This document shows, piece by piece, positions 30,476-43,240 of a stretch of 64,000 bases of DNA (positions are counted from its first letter, which is position 1; each line of letters starts with the position of its first letter). A program made the translations under genes and the position numbers. The stretch is from Tremella fuciformis (taxonomy: Eukaryota > Basidiomycota > Tremellomycetes > Tremellales > Tremellaceae), in the NCBI GenBank assembly GCA_032768795.1, contig CP136490.1, positions 5,146,001-5,210,000 on the forward strand, read 5' to 3'. The notes under the pieces were generated by a model. That model was not told the origin of the DNA. It saw only the letters and a program-made list of their open reading frames with translations, and did no database searches.

Positions 30476-32958
30476 ATGTCCGGGTACGTTCGAACGAGAC
30501 ACGGGGCGGCGCTTGTAGTCCGCACGTTTCATACTGACGCAGCAGACAAGGTCAGATCAAGATGCTCGGCGTGACGCCGCCTATCAGCACCGACCCGCCA
30601 AAGCCGTCGGACATTCAGGCATCGGAAGGTGTGTTCGTTCACACTGGATCAGGGAGGGGGCTGACGAGGTCAGCTCTGATGGCGGATCTGATTGCTCTCA
30701 ACCAGTTTGAATCTGAGGCGGAGAGGAAAGTCAGGTCAGCCTCCGTGCCAGACGCAATACCCTGTCATCTGAAAATCAGAGAACGCTTATTGTCCAACAT
30801 AGCTCAACTGGTCGCGAAGTTCGTGCACGATGTTTCAATAAAGGCGGGACTATCAGAGAAAGTCGCTTCAGAAGCAGGAGGCCGTATATATACTTCTGGT
30901 TCATATAGGTGAGCCCTCTGCCTGCCGCTAGCAATACGGGCTGATTTGTCTAGATTAGGAGTCCATGGACCAGGCTCGGATATTGACACAATCTGTGTTT
31001 GTCCTCGGCATGTCTTCAAAGAGCATTTCTTCATGGAGTTCAAGGAGATGCTTCGCGCGTGGCCGGCAGTGACGGAGATATCTGCTGTGGAGAGCGCATT
31101 TGTGCCCGTCATGAAAACGGTCATCTCGGGCGTAGAGGTCGATTTGCTGTTCGCCCGTGTGAATCTGGCCGAGGCGGGCGATAAATTAGACATCGAGAAG
31201 GACGAAATTCTTAGAAGCGTGGACGACGCCTCGCAAAGAAGTCTGAATGGTGAGCACACATGCTTAGCATTGCGATTCGGCTCACGCACAGGACCGCGGG
31301 TAACTGACATGATTCTTAACCTCGTTCCGGATGTAGCGACTTTCCGAACTGCCTTACGGACGATCAGATTGTGGGCCAAGAGTGAGTGCTTCACAGGCCA
31401 TCTGTCGATTGTCACTGTACGGACGCTGATCAGCAGAGCGAGGCATATACTCTAACGTCCTCGGTTTCCCTGGAGGTGTGGCTTGGGCCCTTCTAACAGC
31501 TCGAATCTGTCAACTATACCCTACTGCGGCACCAGCTACCATTGTCGCTAAATTCTTTCCCATATTCTATCAATGGTATGCCCACACTCCACTAGCTCTC
31601 CACGGCTCTCGGCTGATCTACAGGGGTTGGCCAAACCCCGTTCTTCTCAAGAAGATCGAGACAGGTCCCGCCAATATGCATCATCCCGTCTGGAATCCTA
31701 AGCTCGACAGACGTGACATGGCCCATCGCATGCCTGTCATCACTCCTGCATACCCTTCCATGTGTTCGACTCATAACATCACCGCCTCGACCATGTCAAT
31801 CATCAAGAATGAGATGCTTCGAGCGATGCAGGTCACGGACAAAATTATGAGCAGTCCCGGCAGTTCGTGGATGGAACTCTTTGAGAAGGCAGACTTCTTT
31901 AGTATGTACAAGACGTACGTCCAGGTGGTCGCGTCCGCAAGCTCCTCCGAGGGCATCAAAGATTGGTCAGTAAAGCAAGGTGCTGCATGCAATGCAAAGG
32001 CTGATATGCTCAGGGGCGGCACTGTCGAATCACGAATACGAACACTTGTCCAGGACCTAGAAAACACCGATAACATCGTTACGGCACATCCTCAGATGGG
32101 CGGAATAAGCATATCGTTCTTATGCTTGACGGAAGAGGAGCAGGCGGCCGCCTCGCAGGGAGAGCTGAGTCAGGAAGCCATGAAGCGAAAAGAGGAGGAT
32201 GTAGAAGGCAAGGACGCCAAGAGGGTGTACACCAAGAACTTCTTCATCGGACTGGAAATCGAGAAGCGGTCCAGTAAGTCTGGCAGATTGGTACAGCAGC
32301 GGTGCTAACGTCTTCAGAGGATGGGCAGGGCAGTCGAGTTTTGAACCTTTTCTACCCCTCCAAGCGGTTCTGCTCAGCTTGTCAGTCATGGGACAAGTAC
32401 GACGAGCAAGAAATGTCCGTCATCCTTCGACCGGCAAAGCGCAGCGATTTGCCATTTTACTGCTTCCCTGATGGGCAACCCAAGTCGAGGAAAAAGGGCA
32501 AACGATTACAGAATAACGCTGTGGCGGAACTTGTGGACGAGGAGATGAATGCTCAGGGTCCAAGCAAACGTGCAAAGTATGTCCTCGCTCTTCAAAGGCG
32601 CACATACTGAAACACCAGATCCACTCCAGTCGAATCCGAAGCAAATGGACTCGTGGAAGATTCGACGCCCATACCGGAAACAAGGGCAGATGCCCCTACT
32701 TTGCCCGCTTCTACTGAAGGTGATCCCTTGCCACCATCTACAACAGCTGTTGAAGATATCGCTCCACCACCAGGCATCGAGGGCCTGCCACCACTGTCCG
32801 CCACCGCGATCGCCTCGTTTGCGTCCGCCGCCAAAGGTGTCACCACAAACGGTGCCGATACAGAAGGGAAGGTCGTGCTCAGCGGTGCGAACTCAGATGA
32901 GACGTCTCCGCAAAGCGCCAATCCCAATGCACCAACGACCGCGAGCAATGGTGCATGA
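30476..32958 (+). CDS. PAP1: Nuclear poly(A) polymerase
   Basis: The likely start is the ATG at 30476: a 62-nt intron (30484-30545, CTGAC branch) joins MSG to QGQIKMLGVTPPISTDPP, the usual opening of fungal poly(A) polymerases. The nucleotidyltransferase signature is TSGSYRLGVHGPGSDIDT, with the DxD pair, and the third Asp is in GVEVDLLFA. The central domain has NVLGFPGGVAWALLTARICQ, FFPIFYQWYAHTP, WNPKLDRRDMAHRMPVITPA and YPSMCSTHNIT. An RNA-binding-like domain (FFIGLEI) and an acidic, Pro/Ala-rich tail follow, with a stop at 32956. The enzyme adds poly(A) tails to mRNA 3' ends in the cleavage-polyadenylation complex. Confidence 0.9.
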
Positions 32959-33296
32959 GAAGACACGAGACAGATCAGGGATTGAGGCTGATGGCTGTTG
33001 TTCGCTCAGTCCGCGACTGTCGAAGACCAGGAACGCTTCAGCGGTAAGCAGAGCGATGCACCTCCTCTCACCTTGCTCCATGCTATCGTGATCTGGGCCG
33101 CCGTCTTCTGATTTCTGATGTGCTCCTATACTCGTCGTCTGTCAGCAAGAGAGCATGCATCGTCTGCAGCATCAAAGGACATTGCAGCCGCACAGACCTC
33201 CAATTTGCCACCCGCATCTACAAACCCTCCTTTCCCTCATCTGGAAGCGATCGACTGTTCACTTGTTACCTCTGTTCTCTGTCATAGCTAACAGCC

Positions 33297-36200
33297 ATGA
33301 GTCAGAGCAGCTACAGCAGGCGCAGGAAGCGCAAGGAAAGCACCAGCGCTAGGGGGCCTATCTCGGTGCTCGACGCGTCTCGTTTCGGGAAAAAGCGTTC
33401 GGGGAGCAAGTCATTCCGAAGACCGGCAGATGACCTCGAGGATGAAGAACGACCGTCAGGATTCCTCGGGGCTGCAAATATCCTGGGCGCAATCGATGAA
33501 GAGCAGTCCGACGACGAAGAAGGCGAGAACTACCCCATCCATGTGGAGATCGTCAGTTCCGAATAGGTCGCTCCCCGCAGTGGCTGACGTGATCCAGACT
33601 ATATGCTTCCACGTCTTGCATTCCACAATCGCTGCGGCGTACTTCGATCCCGAGACGAAGGTACTGCAGATATTGGAAGATACCAAGGACACACCTGAGT
33701 ATGACCTGGCCGCCTTGAGTAAGCAGCGTCTAGCCGGGGTTGGGAAAGGCCTGAGAAGCCATTAGTCCTGGACCAAATCAAGCCTCTTCGGGTGATTATC
33801 AGCAGCAAGACCGTCCCGGCGTTCGTCGATATGGCCAGCAAGTGGTGTCAGTCCTTCCTCCGGTTTGCGATTGCTGTTGCTCAAACCTTACAGGTGACCA
33901 GTATCCACCAGCTGCCGTACGGGTCGAGCATGCGCGTACGTTCGCTGCCGGCCCGGCGGCCGCGATACTGACACGCCTCCGTCTACCGGACGGCTCGGCG
34001 CTGGCGGAGAGCGTGAGCCAGAACGCGAATAGCACGGAAGGAGCCGAACCTGAGATGGCTGCCTCTGTAGTTGAGGGGAGTGAACGCATACAGCGAGACG
34101 ATGGAACGCAGAAAACTCGCCTGGCGATGGTCCGACTAGGTTGTTGGGTAAACATGGATGCCGAAGGCGCGGTAGGTGCTCTATTGACACTGTTGGCAAT
34201 CGCGCGTTGACGGTTGAGATCGGAGCTACAGCCGCTCTCCTGGCTCTGCATGAGAGGCAAGGTCTGCAGCTGGGCGAGGATGGTCTCATCGAGGTAAACG
34301 CAATAGAGGCGCTCACACCGTGCGTGCATCCTCCTTTTTCGGCCAAGCATATCTTGAGCTGCAGAAACGAATTCATGAAGATCAACCGCGATGCACTATT
34401 GTGAGTCACACAAGGCTGACTGCTCGTGATCCTCATCACAAACAGATCTCTCAATGTCTTCGACAATGAGAACTATGTGAACAGCAATCGCAAGGCAGCG
34501 AGCTCCACCTTCACTCTATTCAGTACGTCAGTCGCAGCTCACATCAATCCTGACTCCTAGACATGCTGAACACCTGCGTCACACCCGCTGGGAAGAAGCT
34601 GTTGCAGACTTGGATGTTCCGGCCTTTAATGGACATTGAGCAAATCAAGCTCCGACACGACGCAGTGGCTCGCTTCGTTACTCCCGAGGGAAGGAAGATC
34701 GCCGAGAACACCCGCAAGGCTCTGTACAAGGTCAAAAGCGTCGCGCACTACTGCCTCCAGCTGTCGAAGGAGAAGGGCTCCGCGCGATACCAAACCTGGA
34801 AGGGTATAGAAGAGGTTGGGACCCACTGTTTTGGACCGGTATATCTGTGCTGAGATGAGGCTATCCTGGGAGGCTTGGAGCTGAAAGATACACTCCAAGA
34901 GCTGGGCGAAGCGGTCGACCACCCATTCTTGCAAAGAGTTACTTTCTTGGAAGATCTGTGACCAGCTGCTGATTCGCAGGTTATGGAGTCGATAGGAGGC
35001 GATCTTCACTACATCGCCCATGAGATTACGCAGACAGTGAGGACGCACACGAAACTTGGAGCAGCGCACTCAGCAGCAGATCGACTGGGATGCATGTCGA
35101 ACGGATACACGGATTATCGTGCGTCCTGGAGTCGATGAGGAGCTAGATTTTCTGAAGGAGCAATGGGTTGGCGAGTGAACATCATTTGTGGCGATGCCAA
35201 CGCTGATGGGCATCAGGACTCGATGAGACGATGGTCAGTGAAGCCGGCATCAAGGTCGTCATGCTTAGACTATAGGCAGCGGTGGCTGAGATGATCGGCA
35301 CACCGTTCGACTTTTGCGGACAAATACTCGTTCGATATTTCCCTCAAATGGGATTCCTGATTGAAGCGTCCCAGCGGGAGCGCGATGTCCCGCCACCTGC
35401 TGAGTGGGAGCTCTCGGTCGGCGCGCAGGCGACTGGTCGAATGAAGCTGACTCTGAGTTTGAGAGCGATAATGAGGGTTACTACAAGACGCCCGAGATGA
35501 AGAATCTGGACGTGCATTATGGAGATATCTTCAGCAACATGGCCGGTGAATTGGGTGTAACCAGCGTTATGGGAATCTAAGCGGCAGATACCGAAGCCGA
35601 GATCATTCGCGAGCTGGCCAAGCGCGTGAGCGCTTACGATCACCTCTTACTAGAGGCAGTCAATGCGATAGCTGTGCTAGACTGGTCCGTCTTCCAAAAT
35701 TACGCTTGACTACACTCACGCGCAGCATTCTTGCCTATGCCACCGCTGCAATCTCCTACGACCTTGTTAGACCAGCGATGCACATTGACCCCGTACTCAG
35801 TATCGAAAGAGGGTGGCATATCATCCACGAAGCTGTCATCGGCCGGTATATCAAGAACGACACAATGTTGCACGGTGGACAGCACGAGGCGCAGTTTAGC
35901 ATGGCGAGTTCGTTTTCGTTGGAGAGGGGAATCAGCCGACCCCTAGATGGTCATCACCGGTGCCAATGGTTCGGGCAAGTCGGCATACGGCAAACAAGTG
36001 GCACTCATCGTCTTTATGGCCCAGATAGGCTGTTTTGTGCCCGCCGAAAGAGCCACAATTGGGGTAGTAGACAAGTGTCAGCTTCCAGCCGATGGGCCAC
36101 GAGCTTTCGGCTGACTTGAAGTGTTCACTCGAATACAGACACGGGAGTCAACTTCGAAGGTGCATTAGACCTCTGGCTCTACCTCTCTTCGTTGACATCC

Positions 36201-37023
36201 AGGACACTTCAGCATTCATGATCGATTTGACGCAGGTCTCACTGGCTCTTCGTGGCTGTACGACTCGTTCCTTGATCATTTTGGACGAATTCGGAAAGGG
36301 TCAGAGATGCTTTGTAATCTCTGAATGTGTCCGCTAATGCGCAACAGGGACTAACGCAATCGATGGCGCCAGCCTTCTCGCAGCCGTGTTGAGTCATCTT
36401 CTGGAGACCGTTCGACCCAGAACACTCTGCATGACCCATTTTCAGTGAGGCGCTCCATATCGCCGGGCTCCGGATCGATCTGATGAAATAGCGAACTTTT
36501 CTCCGTCGATTCCATACTGATGGATCTGCCTATCCAATTCTGCCACATGCGCACCACGCTCTCGTCGAGATCCGAATATGGCATTGCCTACTTATATGAG
36601 TCAGTCACCTCGCTAGAATGCTGAACACGTGCTGATCCTTGGCAAGGCTTGTGCCCGATCTGGAGAGCAACTCGTACGCTGCGGAATGCGCATTGATACA
36701 TCAAGTCCCGCCGGCCATTGTTGAGCGTGCACGCTTCGTCACGTCAGTGGCGAGCCCCTCCTCGTGGACAGCAGTGATGACGTGACAGTGAATGTGTCGC
36801 GACCCATCAAATCGGCAAGCTACACGACGTCGAGCTCACAGAGGAAGAGCGTGAAGATCTCAAGGACGCCGAGGAGCTCGCCAGACGCTTTCTGACGTGG
36901 AACATCAAGCCGGATTCGATCGACGTTATACATCAGCTCAAGGAGATCATCGAGGACCGCGCAATCTGGGCGACCGATGATGAAGATGGCTCGCAGTCGG
37001 ACGAGGACACAGGTCACTCATAA
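33297..37023 (+). CDS. MSH5: MutS homologue 5, meiotic recombination
   Basis: A basic tail [14 protein letters not shown] comes first, then across many 40-50-nt introns [88 protein letters not shown] and [29 protein letters not shown] and [17 protein letters not shown] blocks follow. The ATPase has the Walker [41 protein letters not shown], Walker [11 protein letters not shown] and TLCMTHFHELF, then [23 protein letters not shown]5 pairs with MSH4 to stabilise meiotic crossover intermediates and lacks the mismatch-reading Phe domain of MSH6. Two introns (35171-35216 and 35904-35946) have GC-AG borders. With these the frame stays open throughout, so the gene looks intact. Confidence 0.9.
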
Positions 37024-37242
37024 ACCGAAGGAGAGGACTTGGAGCTCAAAAAACTGAGTCAGGTGATAGTCAGGTCCTCGGGGGCGATACTGGTGGAGGC
37101 ATATATGCAGGTTGAATGCAATGCAAGTTACATCAAGTCCGGAGTCCTCGAGATTCAAGGCAAGAAATGGCTGTGGCGGGCTTGACTATACTGAACATAT
37201 TGGGGCACTGGGTATTTGCTAGCTTCGGCGCTTCTAGCCAAA

Positions 37243-37833
37243 CTATTGCGTGTCGACGACTTTTGCGCCTACTATCAGCCTCTCCCAGTCGGCCATATTC
37301 TTGGCGAAGACGTGGCTGGACGGTTTCGGGATATCGCTCGGCTCAAAGAGGCCTGACTATCAGTGGATCTAGGGGTGACACCTGAGGACCCGCTCTCACC
37401 TGCCTTGACATATACAATGTCCAGGTCTTCAACGGTCGTATACGCCGGGCTGACGTCTCAGTGGACCAGCTTCGTAACATGATTTGCCATGACACTTACC
37501 ACCCGCATTCGCCGCAAAAGTTCCGGTACACTTGTTTGCCAGACAAGCCTTTGTCGTGATATATCTCAGGCTGTCCTCCGAGTTGCAAGTCTTTTTTGCG
37601 GACAGCAAAGTTGCCCGAGTGACTGCCAGTGAGTTGGACTGGCGACTTGTGCTCAAAACATACTTACGTTGTGCCGGAGGCCCGACGACAAGAGGAGCAG
37701 TCTGAATTCATGACGCGTTCTCACCATGCGTTCGGAAGAGCGACTCACGACATGTGCCCATGGGCAGCCCGCTGGGTATCGTGACTTTGATATTCCCGCA
37801 GATACATCTACCGGTGATGGTCGCGCCCGCCAT
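37243..37833 (-). CDS. GFA/CENP-V domain protein
   Basis: From the ATG at 37833, five exons give MAGATITGRCICGNIKVTIP, MGTCHCSSCRRASGTT, SGNFAVRKKDLQLG, YRNFCGECGC and LFEPSDIPKPSSHVFAKNMA, with a stop at 37243. The C-x-C, H-C-x-x-C and C-G-x-C-G motifs are the zinc ligands of the glutathione-dependent formaldehyde-activating enzyme (GFA) family, which in fungi is large and mostly uncharacterised. Introns of about 45-50 nt have GTGAGT/GTAAGT donors. It ends 220 bases from, and convergent with, the MSH5 gene. The short ORFs visible here without splicing do not show the domain. Confidence 0.8.
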
Positions 37834-38578
37834 TTCGTGAGCTGTATTGCGTGGTAGGCTGGTGTCAACAAGGCGCCCCCGCTCGTCTTCAACAGTCGGT
37901 GAGTACAGCTATGCAGTGGAGGTCGACGGTGGAGGTGAGCTGGTCAGTGGAGGACGAGATGGAATGCATTGGTCCTTTGGGTGACGTAATCTTGATCTCT
38001 GGCTGCCCTTTGTTTAATTAAAAATGTGATCGAGAAAGGTGTATCCATGCACAGAAAGAGACGTGGGGAGGAATCAGATTTCATATACAACCGTCACCTC
38101 ACACCTCTCTTGTATGTTCAAAAGTCGAATAAGAAACGATGACAAGGAAACAGCGAAGAGTGGAGCGGGAACACGACAACGACATGGCTGCAGAGCTTTC
38201 CGGGCGGGAGAGGCAAGGGCGGGGAAAGAAAACGGCAAACAGGCTGCCATATCACGTCGTTTTGCGTGACCGGATGGACAGGCACCGAGAGCGATGACAT
38301 CTGATATCGATCGACATCTGGCGACTCACCCCGCAACTGACAGATAGAAAAGGATGAGCAACGAGCAAGAGCAAGAACTGCTTCCCAGCGCCAGCCCGTC
38401 GTCGAAGGGGACTGAATAAAGTCGCTCGCCGCTATCCTCCCTCCCACCCCTGGCCGTCTCGGGCCATATCGGAATTCCCCGCCTGGCAGGCTTCTCTTCT
38501 CAGCCTAGCTCGCCTCGTTTTTGACGGCCGACGCCGTGTTCGTTGTTTGCTCACTCCCCCTCACTGTGCATAGGCGAG
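37834..38578. promoter_or_regulatory. Divergent intergenic region, GFA / DUF1275 genes
   Basis: These 745 bases contain one AT-rich patch (about 38011-38022, TTTAATTAAAAA). I see no supported gene; it probably holds both promoters. Confidence 0.35.
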
Positions 38579-39724
38579 ATGACGACCACGCAAGAACGAC
38601 ATGCATCCCCGACGCAGGTAGGCGAGCGAGCGCCGATTCTACGCAATACGGGAGGCTATGGGACTGTAACAACGGTCGACCCCGACCGCATTCGGGCCGA
38701 GCTATCCCGCGCCAGGTCACACGAGTCGGCGCAGTGGGCAGCGACGGACGATGAGGACGACGAGCCCCCAAGGACGTTGGGTGTACGGCGGAACACGTTC
38801 TCGGTGCCGCATCAGTCTACGAAGCTGCAGGAACATCATCCAGGAGAATGGGCAGAGTGGGCGAGGGAACTCATCCCCTCTACTTCCCTTGTTGTGCCTC
38901 TGCTTGTCATCGGCTTTGCCACCGGGTGAGCCTTCATGCTTCCTCTTTTCTCGGTCGGCGTGCTGATGCGCCAGTATCATCGATGCCATGACTCTGAGGG
39001 CGTACAATACCTTTGTCACCAACCAGACCGGCTCGTCATCTGTTCTAGCCGTTGCAAGTGTCAGTGGGACAGATCGAAATATCCTTCATGCCGCGCTGGC
39101 CCTGGCGGGCTTTGTGGTGTTTGGGTTTATATTTGGGCAGCTGGGCGCCCGCATAGGTGAGCATGGGAGGCGCAACACTTTTTGAGGCATGTTCCTGACG
39201 ATCAGGCCACCGGAAACGTTGGTGGCTCGTCCTTTCCCTCAGCTGGCAAATTCTGTGTATCTTTATTACCACCATCCTTGTATCGCCAATCGGGCCTCAT
39301 TACACCCGTATCGGAGGGGCAGCAGACTGGATAGGCGTGTTGCTGCTGGCCCTGAACGGCGGACCGCAAGTCACAATGGTCAGTCACGGTGCCTTGGTGG
39401 CGTGATGATCTACAAGCTGATGACTAGGCTGTCAACGTAGGCATTCCTGAGATACCGACCGGCATGATCTCCAACGTCTACGCCACGCTGCTTTCACATC
39501 GCACCCTGCTACACACGCGCGTGGGCTCAGACACGGTCGGAAGGGACCGGCGGGTCCTCTTCCTGGCAGCTTTCTGGGCGGGAGGATTGATAGGATCTGC
39601 CATCGGCCGCTGGGCAGGCGAGTGGCTCACCCTCCTCCTTGGCGGGGTGTGCAAGTGTGCTGTCCTCGCATGGACACTGGCGTGCCGTGGGGAGGACAGC
39701 TACTTTGCGCGAGATGAGAGCTAG
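38579..39724 (+). CDS. DUF1275 (YoaK-type) membrane protein
   Basis: The N-terminus is polar and acidic (about 95 residues, MTTTQERHASPTQVGERAP). Membrane segments follow: LIPSTSLVVPLLVIGFATG, ALALAGFVVFGFIFGQLGAR, a hydrophobic stretch before ILVSPIGPHYTRIG, GVLLLALNGGPQVTM, and FLAAFWAGGLIGSAIGRWAG with LTLLLGGVCKCAVLAW. The block NVGIPEIPTGMISNVYATLL matches the conserved core of DUF1275 proteins (usually GVPEIPT--M). Three or four short introns separate the segments. Function is unknown in fungi; bacterial relatives are inner-membrane proteins. Confidence 0.75.
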
Positions 39725-39963
39725 CATACATCCATGAACCATGAGATGCATAGATGGACAATCATGCCGGTGATCCGGGAGGCAGGCACGGTGGTGATGG
39801 GACCTAGTCTCGTGACAATGACGATATGCGAGATGGTGTCGGATGTCGCATACATGGCGTGCTCGCGAGAAGCGAAGCTAGTGCAAAGCACACTTGACAT
39901 GTCAAGACTATAGAGTATGTAAAGACTCTCGTCAGAAGCCTTCAGTGCTGCTCTGAAGAAGCC

Positions 39964-41314
39964 ATGGCGCCCATAGCCGTGGCATCCACGCCTGCGCCGG
40001 CCTCGCAGCTGAAGACCGCCGCGCCAGAGGGGGGTCCCGTCGACTTAAACATTTTCCCAGACGGTATCAAGACGTCGGGAGCGCACCCTCCTCTCCCAGA
40101 GCTCATTGTGCCGTACGAAGAGTGGCCCAAGCACGTCGACGGCCCGACGCTGTGGAAGGCAGAAGACTACGCCGACCACCCCGAGCGATGGACGAAGCCA
40201 TTCAACACAGAGGAGATCGCCGAGCTGAGCGCAGCCGCAGATGCGTATATCGCCAGTGGCGCGCCTCTGACAGGTAACACCAAGGTATGCTTCTCTGATA
40301 GGCAGCGTGAACACCTGAGAGCTGACGAGGGGTAGGAGCTGTTCCCACTACCTAAGCTCGGACCGTACTTCTCAGAACTGCGCAAGGAGATCCTGGACGG
40401 CAGGGGCTTTGTGCTCTTTCGCAACTTGCCCGTGCAGGAATGGGGCAACCACAAGTCTGCCGTGGTGTACCTCGGGCTCGGCACGTACTTTGGCAGATTC
40501 ACCAGCCAGAACTCGCGGGGCCATATCCTGGGGCACGTCAAGGACCTGGGGGAGGACCCGACGCAGAAAGACCGCGTGAGGATCTATCGCACAAGGGAGA
40601 AGTACGTATACAGACCATGCAGCAAGGCGTGGACGTACTGACTGTAGGCAATTCTTCCACACGGACGGGTCGGACCTCGTCGGGCTGCTCTGTATGGCTC
40701 GTGCGCTCGAAGGCGGCGAATCGCACATTGTCTCCACACACCACGTCTTCAACACCCTCCAGGCCGAGCACCCCGAGGCTGTGCGGGCGCTGGTCACTCC
40801 CAATTGGTACTACGACCGCAAGGGCGAGGTGTCGGTCGGCGAAGCTCCCTACTACCGCATCGCGCCGTTCTACCTCGAGAATGACCCCTCTCGCCCTGGC
40901 GGCCGCCGGGTGTATGCCAACTTTGACCCAAACTACGTGACCTCGCTCGCGCGCTTCAACTCTGGGCCCGACGCGGTCGTCCCGCCCCTGTCCGACGCGC
41001 AGAAAGACGCCATGCGCCTGCTGGAGGAGACGGCCAACCGCCTGTGCCTGCACATGGTCCTCCGGCCCGGCGACATACAGCTCGTCGCCAACACACATGT
41101 GTTCCATGACCGCACGGCGTACACCGACTGGCCCGACGGTGCGATGGACGAGCAGGGCCGCCCGAGGATCCGCAGACACCTCATGCGTCTGTGGCTGGCG
41201 ACGAGCGAGGATGAGGGGGGCTGGAAGCTGGTCACGCCCGACAGCCGGCACAAGAAGCGGGGCGGAATACAGGTGGATGATACGCCGCCCGTATGTCCGC
41301 TGGATGCCGAGTAG
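39964..41314 (+). CDS. TauD/TfdA-family 2-oxoglutarate dioxygenase
   Basis: Three exons start MAPIAVASTPAPAS; the introns are near 40285-40335 and 40602-40647. The family fold is seen in ILDGRGFVLFRNLPVQEWGN and YLGLGTYFGRFTSQNSRGHI. Iron ligands are the H-x-D of FHTDGSDLVGLLC and the distal His of VANTHVFHDRTAY; RRHLMRLWLA supplies the Arg for the 2-oxoglutarate carboxylate. This is the fungal TauD group close to gamma-butyrobetaine-hydroxylase-like proteins. It hydroxylates a small organic substrate with Fe(II), O2 and 2-oxoglutarate; the substrate is unknown. A short downstream gap separates it from the ketopantoate-reductase-like gene on the same strand. Confidence 0.85.
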
Positions 41315-41539
41315 CAACCATGCGTACTTGTATAGTTACACTGCGTCCGTCCATGTACCGTAGCTTTATGACCATCTGCTGCGCGCTCGGCGAGGACGGA
41401 GTTCGGTCAAGTCCGATGATCCCGAATCGCACCATGCAAAAAGAGCTTTCTCAACTTCGACTCGCCTTTCATCTCCCCCCTTGCGTTGTGCTATCATACT
41501 GCAAAGAAGGCGGGTCGTGTCTAGTATCAGCATTTCAGG

Positions 41540-42947
41540 ATGACCATCGAGACTTCCTCTCGACCGCTCGAGATCCTCCTTATCGGTCTCGGCTCGCTCG
41601 GCAGCATCTACTCGTACTGCTTGGAGAGAGTGAGCTTTTGCTATCCGAAATCAGGCGCGTAGTTGATCATGAACAGGCAGGTGCGGCACGGGTGACTGCT
41701 GTGGCTCGCTCCAATTACAAGCTCTACACGACTACCGGCGTGACCTTGCGCACACAGCGATATGGCGTTATCGAGAACTGGCGACCGCACCGGGGTGAGC
41801 TCGAAATCGTTTCGCCAAGGATAAGGGCTAATGAGTAGTGGTCAAGTCGCAGGCAGAGGCATTGGAGGGCGACGTGACATATGATTTCTGTCTTATCACC
41901 ACCAAATGCCTGCCCGATATCAATCCCACCCCGAAGCTCGTCCAGGAGGTCATCAATAGCGATAAGGTCAAGGCGTTCGCCCTCATCCAGGTATTTTTCC
42001 CGATGAGAGACGGGATTCAGAGGCTGATGGCTAGAACGGGCTCGATGTGGAGCGGGATCTCTATGAGGCTGTCAAGGACAAAGACATGCCTATCATCTCC
42101 TGTGCCGCCTGGATCGGCGTCATGACTTCGCCAGACGGGTCCATTGTCAGCTGGAGCGGTACTGTACGTGTCTGAGAACCCGTGTTCACTTCAGCCGGGC
42201 TGACGCCAGATCTCGACCACGGCAATGGGAATCTATCCGCCTTCGGAGAGCCCCTCAGCTTCCGAGACCAAAGCCCTCCAAGCGCTCTATGGGGCCTGGC
42301 AAAAAGCAGACCAGAGGTCTTTCGCCGTGGAGAACATCAGCGCAGTTCGGTTCAACAAGGTGCGTCCTAAGCTGCGGCTCTGGTCGAGCTTAGCGACTGA
42401 TATGCAGAACATCTGGAACTGTGTCTGGTCCTCCATCCAGGGTCTGACTCGCACAACCAACGAGGTATTTGGCGCTCTGGACCCCAGCGTGCAGAAGCAC
42501 TTCCGAGCATTCATCGACGAGGTGGTTCAGGTCGGCTTCAAGTCGGGATTGCTCAAAGAAGGATCGATCTCGTACCCGTCGGGGGAGAAGATGGGGGATG
42601 CCAAGAGTGTGGCAGAGCACGCCTGGACTGTGCGTCTACAACTTCAGACTTGAGTCACAATGAGATGACTTCCTAGCCGGTCGACCTTGCCCTGTCGCAG
42701 ATATCGAAGGGCCTCCATCCTCACAAGATGTCCCTGCAGATCGACGTGGCTATGGGCAGGCCTTTCGAGGTCGAAGTGAGGTCGTCCCTGAAGTGTAATC
42801 GGCAGCGGCTAACCACAGGTCATCACTGGTGCGGTGCTCAAGCTCGCCGAGGAACACGGTATCGACACGCCCCGACTGGCCATGCTTTATGCCATGTTGA
42901 AGGGATTGCAGGCCGACTTGATCCACAAGCAATCGGCACGGGCTTGA
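41540..42947 (+). CDS. Ketopantoate reductase-like protein (PanE/ApbA family)
   Basis: The protein begins MTIETSSRPLEILLIGLGSL-GS, giving the NADP-binding GxGxxG, then ARVTAVARSNYKLY, DFCLITTKCLPDINP and NGLDVERDLYEAVKD joined across an intron. The second domain has NKNIWNCVWSSIQGLT and ends AWPVDLALSQISKGLHPHKM and TGAVLKLAEEHGIDTPRLAM, with a stop at 42945. Seven introns are typical in size. 2-Dehydropantoate reductases make pantoate for coenzyme A, but fungi carry several paralogues with other, unknown substrates, and the conserved core here is loose. A role in pantothenate synthesis is therefore only possible. Confidence 0.8.
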
Positions 42948-43240
42948 GAATACTATACATAGAGTACATAGATGTCAAAGATTTCGGTGTCCACGTGTAG
43001 AATGCATGCATACCACATTCATGCACCCAGCGTATGACCACTTCTGCGGGCACTCTCAGAATAGCCACGTCGACCCGCCTCGCTATCTGATTAGGTCGGA
43101 GAGATTCCAGCGACCCGCGTGGTCCATCTCTCCCCCAGCACTTTTCGGCCTCCGACACACCACTCTCCCTTCCAAGGCGGCAGCATGCGCTCAGCCGTGC
43201 TCACGCATCCACCTCTTGACCCGCGAGAACACTCAACACT

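Noticed and set aside
34860..36120. MSH5 as a pseudogene, because many stops interrupt simple ORFs
   Set aside because: With short introns, two GC-AG donors and a GTCAGC donor at about 36074, every conserved MSH5 block joins in frame, so no lesion remains.
40538..41317. 259-residue minus-strand ORF opposite the dioxygenase
   Set aside because: Shadow ORF in GC-rich coding sequence; the plus strand carries the conserved iron ligands.
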